From IMG/VR virus record IMGVR_UViG_3300043449_002292, positions 1-64,000 of that record: 64,000 nt of DNA; one strand, 5' to 3'. The stretch is from a virus. Position 1 is the stretch's first letter. The number at the start of each line of letters is the position of its first letter. A program made the translations under genes and the position numbers. The notes under the pieces are model-generated. The model was given only the letters and a program-made list of their open reading frames with translations. It ran no database searches and was not told the origin of the DNA. Positions 1 through 6,140 of this stretch are shown here, piece by piece.

Positions 1-112
1 ACGCATCCACCGTCTCATCTTTCGGAATCCGCTCGGTGACGATCCGGCTGACGTGTTCCTTGAGCTGGAACTCGATCGCGTCCTGGAGCCAGAGGTTGAT
101 CTCGATGCTCAT
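1..112 (-). CDS. Unknown protein, 5' end only (runs off left edge)
   Basis: Only the first 37 codons are inside the window; the gene continues past the left edge. The ATG at 110-112 overlaps the stop of the preceding gene by four bases (ATGA), so translation is probably coupled. The visible N-terminus (MSIEINLWLQDAIEFQLK) is a polar helical stretch. No family recognised. Confidence 0.6.
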   Translation of the reverse strand, partial: MSIEINLWLQDAIEFQLKEHVSRIVTERIPKDETVDA

Positions 113-429
113 GTTCCGGGCTCCCGCTCTTCCTTCATCTTGAGAATCCGCCAGGCGTGCTCGAAACAGTCTCTGGCGAGCCACATCGGGATGAACCCAT
201 CCTCCAGCTCCTTGATGATCTTCGTCTGACTCTTCTCGGATTGGACCGGGAACCAGCCCTCGGGGTAATCCCCAAACTCCTCTGGGATAAGGATCCGGCA
301 CATGAGGGGAGAAGGTCCTGCTTGCATCCCGGTCACGTTTGTCTGCCAGCCGAGCTGGACTCGACCGGAATCAGATTTGTGCGGGTAGAGGGTGATCTCC
401 TTGATGATCCTCACTTCGATGTCGGCCAT
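109..429 (-). CDS. Hypothetical protein, 106 aa
   Basis: The start is the ATG at 427-429, preceded by AAGGAGAATCC; the frame stays open further upstream but without a ribosome site. The protein begins MADIEVRIIKEITLYPH and is mixed beta/alpha with no signal peptide or membrane segment. It overlaps its upstream neighbour by 19 bases and its downstream neighbour by 4, so it belongs to one transcription unit. No family recognised. Confidence 0.75.
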   Translation of the reverse strand: MADIEVRIIKEITLYPHKSDSGRVQLGWQTNVTGMQAGPSPLMCRILIPEEFGDYPEGWFPVQSEKSQTKIIKELEDGFIPMWLARDCFEHAWRILKMKEEREPGT

Positions 430-719
430 GGATTCTCCTTGCGGTGCTCGCCACGTTCGATAGAACCGACGAGCAGGTAGCCGTCGAGGTACGTTTGCGG
501 AGGGAGGCCCAGCCACCGGATGAGAGCGGCGCGATCCTCTCGAACAGCGTTCGCAGCATCCACGCCGCAGTCCAACCGCGCCTGTGCCGCTGCCCACGCT
601 TCACGGAAGTGGTCACGCTCGGCGCGCAGCTTCTCCACCTCAGCGACCAGGGCATTGATGTTGTCTTCACGCGGGGGAGCAAAGCGCGGATCATTGAGCG
701 GATATTCATTATCGATCAT
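411..719 (-). CDS. Hypothetical coiled-coil protein, 102 aa
   Basis: ATG at 717-719 follows a good GGAG ribosome site (GGAGTAAAC). Residues about 20-60 (NINALVAEVEKLRAERDHF onward) form a charged heptad-like helix typical of small phage coiled-coil proteins. Spaced two bases from the upstream gene. Function unknown. Confidence 0.75.
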   Translation of the reverse strand: MIDNEYPLNDPRFAPPREDNINALVAEVEKLRAERDHFREAWAAAQARLDCGVDAANAVREDRAALIRWLGLPPQTYLDGYLLVGSIERGEHRKENPWPTSK

Positions 720-721
720 GT

Positions 722-955
722 TTACTCCTCGACCATAAGTTCAGACTTGACGATGAGGACATAGCAATCCGTCATGAAGCCCACAAGCTCTCCCGTCTCG
801 AGGTTGACCGAGTTGTAGTGTTCATCCGTGTCCCGCTCAAAGATGTCGGCGGTCTTGAGGAGGACCGGGCAGCCGGGCCTTTCTACGAATGTCTGACCGA
901 TTCCAACGTAATCCCATGGAGTGAGAGACTTGACTGTGCTTCGTGTGATCTTCAT
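722..955 (-). CDS. Hypothetical protein, 77 aa
   Basis: ATG with GAGGAGTAAAC upstream, the same leader as the next gene downstream. Beta-rich small protein (KITRSTVKSLTPWDYVGIG). It may be a distant relative of the SH3-like GDL proteins nearby, but it lacks the GDL motif, so I leave it unassigned. Confidence 0.7.
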   Translation of the reverse strand: MKITRSTVKSLTPWDYVGIGQTFVERPGCPVLLKTADIFERDTDEHYNSVNLETGELVGFMTDCYVLIVKSELMVEE

Positions 956-964
956 GTTTACTCC

Positions 965-1393
965 TCAGCTAAACTCACCTGAAATATAATCATATGTGCC
1001 CTCGCCGTGACCCACACAGCCCCCGTCCTCAAAGAACTCGATCCTGTGACGGACGAGCCCGTTGGGCCCCGGTTCAGCGTGGTTGTTCTCCATGAAGTTC
1101 GGGTCTCGAGGCGGCGCGCCAGTCCGCGAGCGATTCGTGATGACCCCCATCATCTTGTCGAATGGGATGATCTCTTGGTACTCGTTGATGATGATCCGGT
1201 CAGGTTCGATGAACATCCTGATCCAATCCTCGATGTTGTTGATCCCGAGCTCCGGGACGACGTGGAGGCTGAAGCACCAGCCCATCGAGCTCTTCCCGAT
1301 GTGGATGCAGTCCTCGGTCCCGCGGAGGTCCCAGAATGACTCGGCACTTTCGTAGTCGAAGCCTCGGCGGACGCTGTAGTAGTTCGTTCCCAT
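965..1393 (-). CDS. Conserved phage hypothetical protein (MGTNYY family), 142 aa
   Basis: Starts MGTNYYSVRRGFDY and carries HIGKSSMGWCFSLHV (about residues 31-45) followed by a segment ending in INEYQEIIPFDKM. This N-terminus and HIGKSS.GW.FSLHV core are, to my knowledge, shared by a widespread phage and bacterial protein family of unknown function. Family members often have a Cys-rich knuckle after MGTNYY; it is missing here. Ends four bases upstream of the next start region, in the same operon. Confidence 0.8.
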   Translation of the reverse strand: MGTNYYSVRRGFDYESAESFWDLRGTEDCIHIGKSSMGWCFSLHVVPELGINNIEDWIRMFIEPDRIIINEYQEIIPFDKMMGVITNRSRTGAPPRDPNFMENNHAEPGPNGLVRHRIEFFEDGGCVGHGEGTYDYISGEFS

Positions 1394-1396
1394 CGA

Positions 1397-1645
1397 TCAG
1401 CCTCCGCAGCGGCTCTCATGAAGGTTCACCTCACCCTCGATCAGGCCGAGGGTCGAGTATTCTCTGAAGTGCTTCACACCCGGTGACCAGCCCTCAGGAG
1501 CAGGCTGCGTCGCGTACCAGACACTGTCGCCCTTCCAGGTGACGTCGAAGACCTGCCGATCACAGGGGATCTGGATGTCCATGGTGCCGCCGAAGGATCG
1601 GGCGAGCTGGTTGTCGCAGGCAAGAAGCATGATGATCGTGAGCAT
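1397..1645 (-). CDS. Hypothetical protein, possible lipoprotein, 82 aa
   Basis: The start is ATG at 1643-1645, preceded by AAAGGAGATAAA. The first ten residues, MLTIIMLLAC, are a very short hydrophobic stretch ending in a LLAC lipobox-like motif followed by DNQ. This would fit a minimal lipoprotein signal, although the h-region is short and no positive N-region is present. The rest is soluble and unrecognised. Confidence 0.65.
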   Translation of the reverse strand: MLTIIMLLACDNQLARSFGGTMDIQIPCDRQVFDVTWKGDSVWYATQPAPEGWSPGVKHFREYSTLGLIEGEVNLHESRCGG

Positions 1646-1656
1646 TTTATCTCCTT

Positions 1657-1896
1657 TCAAACCCAGTAATCGACGTTGTCAGGGGCGACGATCTCCGAGG
1701 CGTCGAGCTCCATGTGGTCGAAATCATAGTTCCGGCTGATGCACTGGCGGGCAAGCTCTTCAGCACGATCATTGATCGCATCGCCGGAGTATGACCCATC
1801 CTCATCGGGTGTGAGCTCATCCAGCCCGACAGCGACCTCGACCTCGACGGACTTCTCGCAGATCATCGTCACCTTGACCTTGAAGAACCTATCCAT
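1657..1896 (-). CDS. Hypothetical acidic protein, 79 aa
   Basis: ATG with AAAGGAGGTGATCG, one of the strongest ribosome sites here. It is the first gene after the GTGCAA promoter at 1919-1947. N-terminal beta hairpin (FFKVKVTMICEKSVEVEVAVG) then an acidic helix with NDRAEELARQC. Function unknown. Confidence 0.75.
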   Translation of the reverse strand: MDRFFKVKVTMICEKSVEVEVAVGLDELTPDEDGSYSGDAINDRAEELARQCISRNYDFDHMELDASEIVAPDNVDYWV

Positions 1897-1899
1897 CGA

Positions 1900-2142
1900 T
1901 CACCTCCTTTGTGATCCAATCATACCATGCTCGCCACCCGTTTGCACGGGTTCATCGAGCTTCCTGAAGTGTGACTCTGAAAGAGTTTTTACACTGCCGT
2001 CGACGAACACGCGCCACTGGATGTCGAAGGGGATCGTGGAATCACGTTCGATGATGAGCCCGGGCATGCCGTGGATGTGCGCGAGCGAGCCGATCCGGAT
2101 CGACCGGGGAAGGTCAATCACGACGAGATCACCTGGTTTCAT
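1900..2142 (-). CDS. GDL-family small protein (copy), 80 aa
   Basis: Member of the tandem 'GDL' family defined here: 55-100 aa proteins starting (M)KPGDLV, then a short beta segment with G..I/V, a W.VLV.G strand and a C-terminal DLE.IDE-like tail. The pattern fits a small SH3/KOW-like beta barrel, but this is inference. Begins MKPGDLVVIDLP. Its first 14 bases are also the last 14 of the upstream gene. A GTGCAA promoter for the next operon segment lies inside its 3' end. Last member of the close-packed array. Confidence 0.8.
   Translation of the reverse strand: MKPGDLVVIDLPRSIRIGSLAHIHGMPGLIIERDSTIPFDIQWRVFVDGSVKTLSESHFRKLDEPVQTGGEHGMIGSQRR
1919..1947 (-). promoter_or_regulatory. GTGCAA-N17-TATGAT promoter
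   Basis: -35 GTGCAA at 1942-1947, 17-base spacer, -10 TATGAT at 1919-1924, preceded by TGG (extended -10). Drives the genes from 1896 downward. It lies inside the 3' end of the preceding gene. Confidence 0.7.
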
Positions 2143-2416
2143 CGATCACTTCGAGCTCACTGTTCTCCATGTCGTATTGCTCCCCATCGAAGAGCACGAC
2201 GCTTCCGCTGACGAGCATGCCTGGTGGCATCGGATGCACGTTCTTCCGCCACCCATCGATCACTAGCCCGATCGAGTTGATCATCGGGTCACCCGGGGAT
2301 TTCCAGTAGATCCCGTCGAGTCCGATGCCCGGCTTGAACCGCACGAGAGTTCCCAGTGGCAGGTGACCCTTGATGAAGACGTGAAGCTGCATGTAGGCCC
2401 ATCTCAGGATCCGCAT
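2129..2416 (-). CDS. GDL-family-like protein, 95 aa
   Basis: ATG at 2414-2416 with GGAAGGTGATCGG just upstream. It diverges at the N-terminus (MRILRWAYMQ) and has LPLGTLVRFKPG at about residues 19-30 in place of KPGDLV; the C-terminus LEVIDETR is typical of the array. The last five codons are read in another frame as the start of the downstream copy (14-base overlap). It overlaps the upstream copy by 13 bases, the only such value in the array. Confidence 0.75.
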   Translation of the reverse strand: MRILRWAYMQLHVFIKGHLPLGTLVRFKPGIGLDGIYWKSPGDPMINSIGLVIDGWRKNVHPMPPGMLVSGSVVLFDGEQYDMENSELEVIDETR

Positions 2417-2607
2417 CCGATCACCTTCCAATCGTAGTAGTTCTGATGCATGATCTCACCGTTGACGAGCAGCTTGCAGCCCCTGAGAAACTGGTCAAGC
2501 ATCTGGTTTCCCGACCGTGGCTCCTCGACCGAGATCACCAGCGCGACCGCGTCACCGATGACGAAGTTCTCGGGAAATTTTAGGGTCACGAGATCACCCG
2601 GTTTCAT
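2404..2607 (-). CDS. GDL-family small protein, 67 aa
   Basis: Starts MKPGDLVTLKFPEN at 2605-2607. Middle strand CKLLVNGEIM corresponds to the W.VLV.G strand of the family. Ends VIGCGS rather than DETR. The start lies in a 14-base overlap with the upstream copy. Function unknown. Confidence 0.8.
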   Translation of the reverse strand: MKPGDLVTLKFPENFVIGDAVALVISVEEPRSGNQMLDQFLRGCKLLVNGEIMHQNYYDWKVIGCGS

Positions 2608-2791
2608 TGAGCGGCTCCGAGTGCTTGTGTACCCAATCAAGACTCCATGATCTCACATGCTTTCCACCGACTAGGAAGTCAACACTTTCATCTCTTTCCC
2701 TGACATCGGTGACCATGAAGATTGCACCTCCGTTGAACATGGGCGGCATGTCATCAGGGTATCTCCAGCGACGAAGGTCACCGGGTTTCAC
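2594..2791 (-). CDS. GDL-family small protein, GTG start, 65 aa
   Basis: GTG start (2789-2791) in a GTGA four-base overlap with the upstream gene. Begins MKPGDLRRWRYP; C-terminus PLNETG is encoded by the 14 bases that also start the next copy. The RRW variant after GDL recurs in two neighbours. Function unknown. Confidence 0.8.
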   Translation of the reverse strand: MKPGDLRRWRYPDDMPPMFNGGAIFMVTDVRERDESVDFLVGGKHVRSWSLDWVHKHSEPLNETG

Positions 2792-3018
2792 CCAATCACC
2801 TCGCTGTATGTGTGAATCTCCATCTGGGACACGTGCTCAACGAGGTTTCCGTCTTCGAGAATCGTCCACAAGATCTCACCGCGGTCTCTTCCGCTCCAGC
2901 CGAGATCGTTGCGTCTGTGATTTCGCTCAACCCGCATGCTGATGGTGATGAATGTCAACCCATCAAATTCTGCGGCTTTCCAGTTCCACCGACGCAGCTG
3001 TCCCTTCTTCACTCGCAT
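2788..3018 (-). CDS. GDL-family-like protein, 76 aa
   Basis: Begins MRVKKGQLRRWNWKAAEFDG, a KKGQLRRW version of the KPGDLRRW motif, and continues with ILWTILEDGNLVEHV, matching the family's W.VL.DG strand. Overlaps upstream by 10 bases and downstream by 4. Function unknown. Confidence 0.75.
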   Translation of the reverse strand: MRVKKGQLRRWNWKAAEFDGLTFITISMRVERNHRRNDLGWSGRDRGEILWTILEDGNLVEHVSQMEIHTYSEVIG

Positions 3019-3200
3019 TCGATCACCTCCAGAAAGCTGCTGTCACACTCCTCCACGAGCTCCCCGTCGTGGATGTAATCGACAGCTGTCCATGAGCCCG
3101 CAACGGTGGGCAAGGGTCGCGGATCGACCTTGACGATGAGGACGATCTTTCCGCTTCGGATACCGACATCCTTGAGACGTGCGAGATCACCGGGCTTCAT
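3009..3200 (-). CDS. GDL-family small protein, 63 aa
   Basis: Start is MKPGDLARLKDVGI at 3198-3200; the upstream open extension is discarded because the neighbour's stop sits exactly 14 bases inside this start, as in ten other junctions. Ends SFLEVIECE. Function unknown. Confidence 0.8.
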   Translation of the reverse strand: MKPGDLARLKDVGIRSGKIVLIVKVDPRPLPTVAGSWTAVDYIHDGELVEECDSSFLEVIECE

Positions 3201-3387
3201 CGAGCAGCTCCAGGTCTTCTTTTGCCCATGCCGTTTCACGATTGTCCCATAGGACCCACCAGTCGCATACTGAGTAGATGTCGATGCCATCGGCGTTGGT
3301 GACGGGCCTGAGGATCATGCAGACGTTAGAGTCACTCCACTCACGCCAGGCAGGATGCACGATCCTGCAGAGATCACCGGGTTTCAT
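3187..3387 (-). CDS. GDL-family small protein, 66 aa
   Basis: MKPGDLCRIVHPAWREW start; the WWVLWDNRE strand and the tail EDLELLDEAR match the family template well. 14-base overlaps at both ends. Contains two Cys (residues 7 and 23) not conserved in neighbours. Function unknown. Confidence 0.82.
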   Translation of the reverse strand: MKPGDLCRIVHPAWREWSDSNVCMILRPVTNADGIDIYSVCDWWVLWDNRETAWAKEDLELLDEAR

Positions 3388-3583
3388 CGATCTTCCACAG
3401 GTCCAGCTTGTGGACGGTCATTACCTTGCCATCGACCAGGACTTCCCAGATGTTGGGTGAGGATAGAACTCCGTCGGCTTCGCCCAAGTTTCGGATCAGA
3501 AGGCAGACCTTGCCTTCTTCTGCGCGAACCCAGGGTGTCTGATCCTTCGCCTTGATGATTCGCATGAGATCACCCGGCTTCAC
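3374..3583 (-). CDS. GDL-family small protein, GTG start, 69 aa
   Basis: GTG start at 3581-3583, MKPGDLMRIIKAKDQ; W.VLVDGK strand at about residues 46-53; tail LWKIDETR. 14-base overlaps at both ends. Function unknown. Confidence 0.82.
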   Translation of the reverse strand: MKPGDLMRIIKAKDQTPWVRAEEGKVCLLIRNLGEADGVLSSPNIWEVLVDGKVMTVHKLDLWKIDETR

Positions 3584-3752
3584 TGATCACCTCGTAACTG
3601 TAGACAAGCTTATTCTCAAGGTCGGCATCCCAGATCTTGCCATCAATTAGAAATCGCCAGCGGGCCCGGGCATTCAGGGGACTAAGACCGATGTAGACCC
3701 CGAGGTAGACGGCATCGAATCGTTTGATCCGAACGAGATCACCGGGTTTCAT
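3570..3752 (-). CDS. GDL-family small protein, 60 aa
   Basis: MKPGDLVRIKRFDAVYLG start at 3750-3752; strand RWRFLIDGKIW; tail YEVISEAG. One of the shortest copies, near the minimal template length. 14-base overlaps at both ends. Function unknown. Confidence 0.82.
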   Translation of the reverse strand: MKPGDLVRIKRFDAVYLGVYIGLSPLNARARWRFLIDGKIWDADLENKLVYSYEVISEAG

Positions 3753-3942
3753 CGATCCTCCGAAGGTAATTCTCACCGATGTCACGGGTTGTGCCGTTGA
3801 CAAGGACTAGCCAGGTCTTGTGGACTGCGGTGAGCTGAGATTCCTCAACGATAACTGCAAAACGATTATTCCAGGTGTCGTAGGGAGAAAGATCCCAGAC
3901 ACTCTCTGGAAGCTCGATCCGAACGAGATCACCGGGCTTCAC
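3739..3942 (-). CDS. GDL-family small protein, GTG start, 67 aa
   Basis: GTG start at 3940-3942, MKPGDLVRIELPESVWD; strand TWLVLVNGTTR; tail LRRIDETR. 14-base overlaps at both ends. Function unknown. Confidence 0.82.
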   Translation of the reverse strand: MKPGDLVRIELPESVWDLSPYDTWNNRFAVIVEESQLTAVHKTWLVLVNGTTRDIGENYLRRIDETR

Positions 3943-4537
3943 CGATCACCTCCGTGAACGCCTCGAGGTAACCGCAGGTCGTTCCGAAGACGCCTCTAGG
4001 GCCGAGGCATTTACAATTCTTGAGGCCCTCGATCATGACGATCACGAAGGGCTCATCTCGATCGTCCTTCCAACGACGGAGCTCACCCACGCGGACGGAT
4101 GTGAACTCCCAGTCCCCTGGGTTGAGGGTGTGGATCACGTCGCCGATGTCAGCCCGGGGCCAAGGGTAGCCCCTGACGTAGCTCAGGCCCGTCACAACGC
4201 CTACAGTTCCGCGAGGGAAACGCAGCCTGTTCTTGTCGCAACGACGGTCCCTCCATGCGATCGCCGTGGCACCCTTGGGAATCGCGGTGAATCCTGGCTT
4301 GATCATGATACCATCATATCCTATGGCAGGTCGTGTTGCACGGGTGAGCCCCACTCGTTCTGGTCCTCGCTGGAGGGTGGAGTTGATACGGACCCATTCG
4401 ACAGTGAAGGTCATGAGCGCACCCTCGCTGAGGATCTGGCAGACGAGCCCGTTGAGATGCTTGAGAACGATGAGAGGTCTCCCGCCCAGCCCAGGGGCGA
4501 CGTCGTCCGCCCACCATCGAAGCTCACCCGGTTGCAT
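3929..4537 (-). CDS. Tandem GDL-family fusion with internal promoter, 202 aa
   Basis: Starts MQPGELRWWADD (a GDL variant) and contains a second segment MIKPGFTAIPKG from residue 78 and a third block VRVGELRRWKDDRDEP near residue 150, so it looks like fused family copies. A perfect GTGCAA-N17-TATGAT promoter (4313-4341) lies in frame inside it, and the Met-78 codon (4304-4306) sits 6 bases after that -10, as at four other promoters. The DNA may therefore make the full 202 aa protein and a 125 aa C-terminal form. Tail FTEVIGEAR; 14-base overlaps at both ends. Function unknown. Confidence 0.75.
   Translation of the reverse strand: MQPGELRWWADDVAPGLGGRPLIVLKHLNGLVCQILSEGALMTFTVEWVRINSTLQRGPERVGLTRATRPAIGYDGIMIKPGFTAIPKGATAIAWRDRRCDKNRLRFPRGTVGVVTGLSYVRGYPWPRADIGDVIHTLNPGDWEFTSVRVGELRRWKDDRDEPFVIVMIEGLKNCKCLGPRGVFGTTCGYLEAFTEVIGEAR
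4313..4341 (-). promoter_or_regulatory. GTGCAA-N17-TATGAT promoter inside a gene
   Basis: -35 GTGCAA 4336-4341 (within CCCGTGCAA), 17-base spacer, -10 TATGAT 4313-4318. An in-frame ATG follows after exactly 6 bases (4304-4306), suggesting a leaderless start for the C-terminal part of the host gene and the array below it. Confidence 0.65.
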
Positions 4538-4796
4538 TCAACGTCGTTACCTCATCCTCGACCACCCAGCAGACTCGATCGTTGAGGAGAACCTCCAGCA
4601 TCGTGTATGATGTCGGGTCGCGGTCCGGATCGCCCGAGACGTATCTTCCCGGAAGCAGGAGACCGATCTGGTCGTGCTCCCACTTGCCCTGCCAGTCGTC
4701 GGTGCCGTCAGGTCGGTTCCAGACATCTAGATAGGTGATAGGAACCTTGCATGCGACGTTCCACCTTCGGGGCTTCAGGAGATCGCCAGGCTTCAT
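4524..4796 (-). CDS. GDL-family protein, 90 aa
   Basis: MKPGDLLKPRRWNVACK start at 4794-4796, in an ATGA overlap with the upstream copy; the longer open frame upstream is discarded. Strand MLEVLLNDRVCWVVED; tail TTLNATG encoded by the 14 shared bases. About 25 residues longer than the template because of a loop after the first strands. Function unknown. Confidence 0.8.
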   Translation of the reverse strand: MKPGDLLKPRRWNVACKVPITYLDVWNRPDGTDDWQGKWEHDQIGLLLPGRYVSGDPDRDPTSYTMLEVLLNDRVCWVVEDEVTTLNATG

Positions 4797-5035
4797 CGTT
4801 GCGCGTCCGCGAGTGTGGCGTGGCTCGCCCCCGCCCACCAGAGCTCTCCGCCGATGAGGAGCTGGAGCTTCATGACGTCGAACCCTCCGACCTTCCGGAC
4901 CCCCACTGCGACGACGACCGCGACCTCACCGGGATCCCAGGCACGCTCACGACCCCGGCTCGAGAAGGTGGGATGCATGCTGTCACGGACGATGACACCC
5001 GCGTAGGCAGGCAGCACGAGATCACCCTTCTGCAT
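4793..5035 (-). CDS. GDL-family protein, 80 aa
   Basis: Begins MQKGDLVLPAYAGVIV; family strand LQLLIGGELWW; ends LADAQR. Overlaps downstream copy by 4 bases and upstream copy by 14. Function unknown. Confidence 0.8.
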   Translation of the reverse strand: MQKGDLVLPAYAGVIVRDSMHPTFSSRGRERAWDPGEVAVVVAVGVRKVGGFDVMKLQLLIGGELWWAGASHATLADAQR

Positions 5036-5189
5036 TGCTCAGTTCCCACGGAAAGTAGTAGAGGCACTCACCGTCGGATGTGAGAACGCGGTATGCGGTC
5101 TCGCCCTCGGTCACGTCCACCTCGACGATCAACCCGAGCCCAAAATCGCAGTTATCGGCGACAACATGGACGAGATCACTGATTCCCAT
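5022..5189 (-). CDS. GDL-family protein, 55 aa (short gene)
   Basis: A short gene that is easy to miss: ATG at 5187-5189, TGA at 5022-5024. Translation begins MGISDLVHVVADNCDFGLG and ends WELSNAEG. DLV near the start, the G.I.EV strand and YRVLTSDGE match the family. It fills an otherwise unexplained gap and has 14-base overlaps at both ends, like its neighbours, which strongly supports it. Function unknown. Confidence 0.75.
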   Translation of the reverse strand: MGISDLVHVVADNCDFGLGLIVEVDVTEGETAYRVLTSDGECLYYFPWELSNAEG

Positions 5190-5457
5190 CTAGCACCTCA
5201 AGGTCCTCGATGCGGACTGCCCTCATGATTCCATCGACGAGACCATGTGCCTCCTCCACCTCTACATGAATCTCATCCTGTCCAAGCATCGAGCCCGTGT
5301 CCCACTCCTTCGAAACCCCCAGAACGAGGAATGGCTTCCCCTCGAGGATCCAATCGTATCCCAAGCGCTTCACGCGGACGAGGTCACCCACGTGGACCGG
5401 CTGCGAGCAGCCGAACCTGGGCTCGTTCAGGTAGAACAGGACGGGTTTCTCATCCAT
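5176..5457 (-). CDS. GDL-family protein with N-terminal extension, 93 aa
   Basis: Start chosen at ATG 5455-5457 because it lies exactly 6 bases after the -10 of a GTGCAA promoter; an in-frame ATG 18 bases earlier overlaps the promoter. A 20-residue extension (DEKPVLFYLNEPRFG) precedes VHVGDLVRVKRLGYDW. Tail EDLEVLDGNQ overlaps the next copy by 14 bases. Function unknown. Confidence 0.78.
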   Translation of the reverse strand: MDEKPVLFYLNEPRFGCSQPVHVGDLVRVKRLGYDWILEGKPFLVLGVSKEWDTGSMLGQDEIHVEVEEAHGLVDGIMRAVRIEDLEVLDGNQ

Positions 5458-5463
5458 ATGATC

Positions 5464-5492
5464 ATCATACCACATCGGCAGGTGGATTGCAC
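5464..5492 (-). promoter_or_regulatory. GTGCAA-N17-TATGAT promoter
   Basis: -35 GTGCAA 5487-5492 (in CCCGTGCAA), 17-base spacer, extended -10 TGG-TATGAT 5464-5469. The start codon at 5455-5457 follows after 6 bases. Drives the core of the GDL array. Confidence 0.72.
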
Positions 5493-5671
5493 GGGACCAG
5501 CAGGTCGGGTGTGACCTCTATGATCTTCCCATGCCACAGGATCCGCCAGATCGTAAGGGGCTTCCCGCGTTTGCTGTGGGTGGCGACGATGAGGGCCGGC
5601 TCATCATGGAACTTCCTCATATAGGCCCCGAGTCCCACGACCCTGATGAGAACGAGATCACCGGGCTTCAT
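5465..5671 (-). CDS. GDL-family protein, 68 aa
   Basis: MKPGDLVLIRVVGLGAYM start at 5669-5671; strand IWRILWHGKIIEV; C-terminus replaced by VPCNPPADVV, whose codons coincide with the promoter for the next gene. 14-base overlap with the upstream copy. Function unknown. Confidence 0.8.
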   Translation of the reverse strand: MKPGDLVLIRVVGLGAYMRKFHDEPALIVATHSKRGKPLTIWRILWHGKIIEVTPDLLVPCNPPADVV

Positions 5672-5858
5672 CTACCAACTCAAGATGATCGATCAGGAAG
5701 AATTCATTACCGTCCCAGAGCATAACATTGGCGACCTCATCGCAGTCATCGAAGCTCCACGCCGTGCTGATCACGAATCCCAACTCGCTCTCATCGTAGA
5801 GACGACGACCGCAAAGAAAACGAGACGGTTTAAGTTTAACAAGATCACCTGATTTCAT
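5658..5858 (-). CDS. GDL-family protein, 66 aa
   Basis: MKSGDLVKLKPSRFLCG start; strand NVMLWDGNEFFL; tail LELVDEAR. 14-base overlap downstream, ATGA overlap upstream. Codon use is slightly more AT-rich than in the copies below 5000. Function unknown. Confidence 0.8.
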   Translation of the reverse strand: MKSGDLVKLKPSRFLCGRRLYDESELGFVISTAWSFDDCDEVANVMLWDGNEFFLIDHLELVDEAR

Positions 5859-6109
5859 TCTTTAGGTCCTGGCGGTTTCAACCCTCTATAGAAACGAGAA
5901 TAATGGCAAGTTGAATTTACTTCGCCCATCATGAGAACGGTCGGGTATCGGTGATGAGGGGCAGCGGGTGGAGTGATCCAAATAGCCGGAACGTAATCAT
6001 CATTACCTAGATGGAACCATACGAGCTCACCCGATTCTGGAACATTTATCGCCCTGGTGACCTGTCCATCATCGCGTTTAAACTCACCGATCCTGAACAG
6101 GTAATTCAT
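5855..6109 (-). CDS. GDL-family-like protein, 84 aa
   Basis: Start taken at ATG 6107-6109 after AGGGCGATCC, giving MNYLFRIGEFKRDDGQ, where RIGEFKR replaces KPGDLVR; an in-frame ATG at 6148 overlapping the upstream stop is the alternative. ESGELVWFHLG gives the family's central strand. ATGA overlap with the next copy. AT-richer than the core array. Function unknown. Confidence 0.68.
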   Translation of the reverse strand: MNYLFRIGEFKRDDGQVTRAINVPESGELVWFHLGNDDYVPAIWITPPAAPHHRYPTVLMMGEVNSTCHYSRFYRGLKPPGPKE

Positions 6110-6140
6110 GGATCGCCCTGGGTCCTGTGGGATAATCTTA

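Noticed and set aside
5475-5475. Upstream ATG for the 5176-5457 gene
   Set aside because: It would lie downstream of the promoter only if transcription began inside the -10 region; the ATG at 5455-5457 fits the six-base spacing of four other genes.
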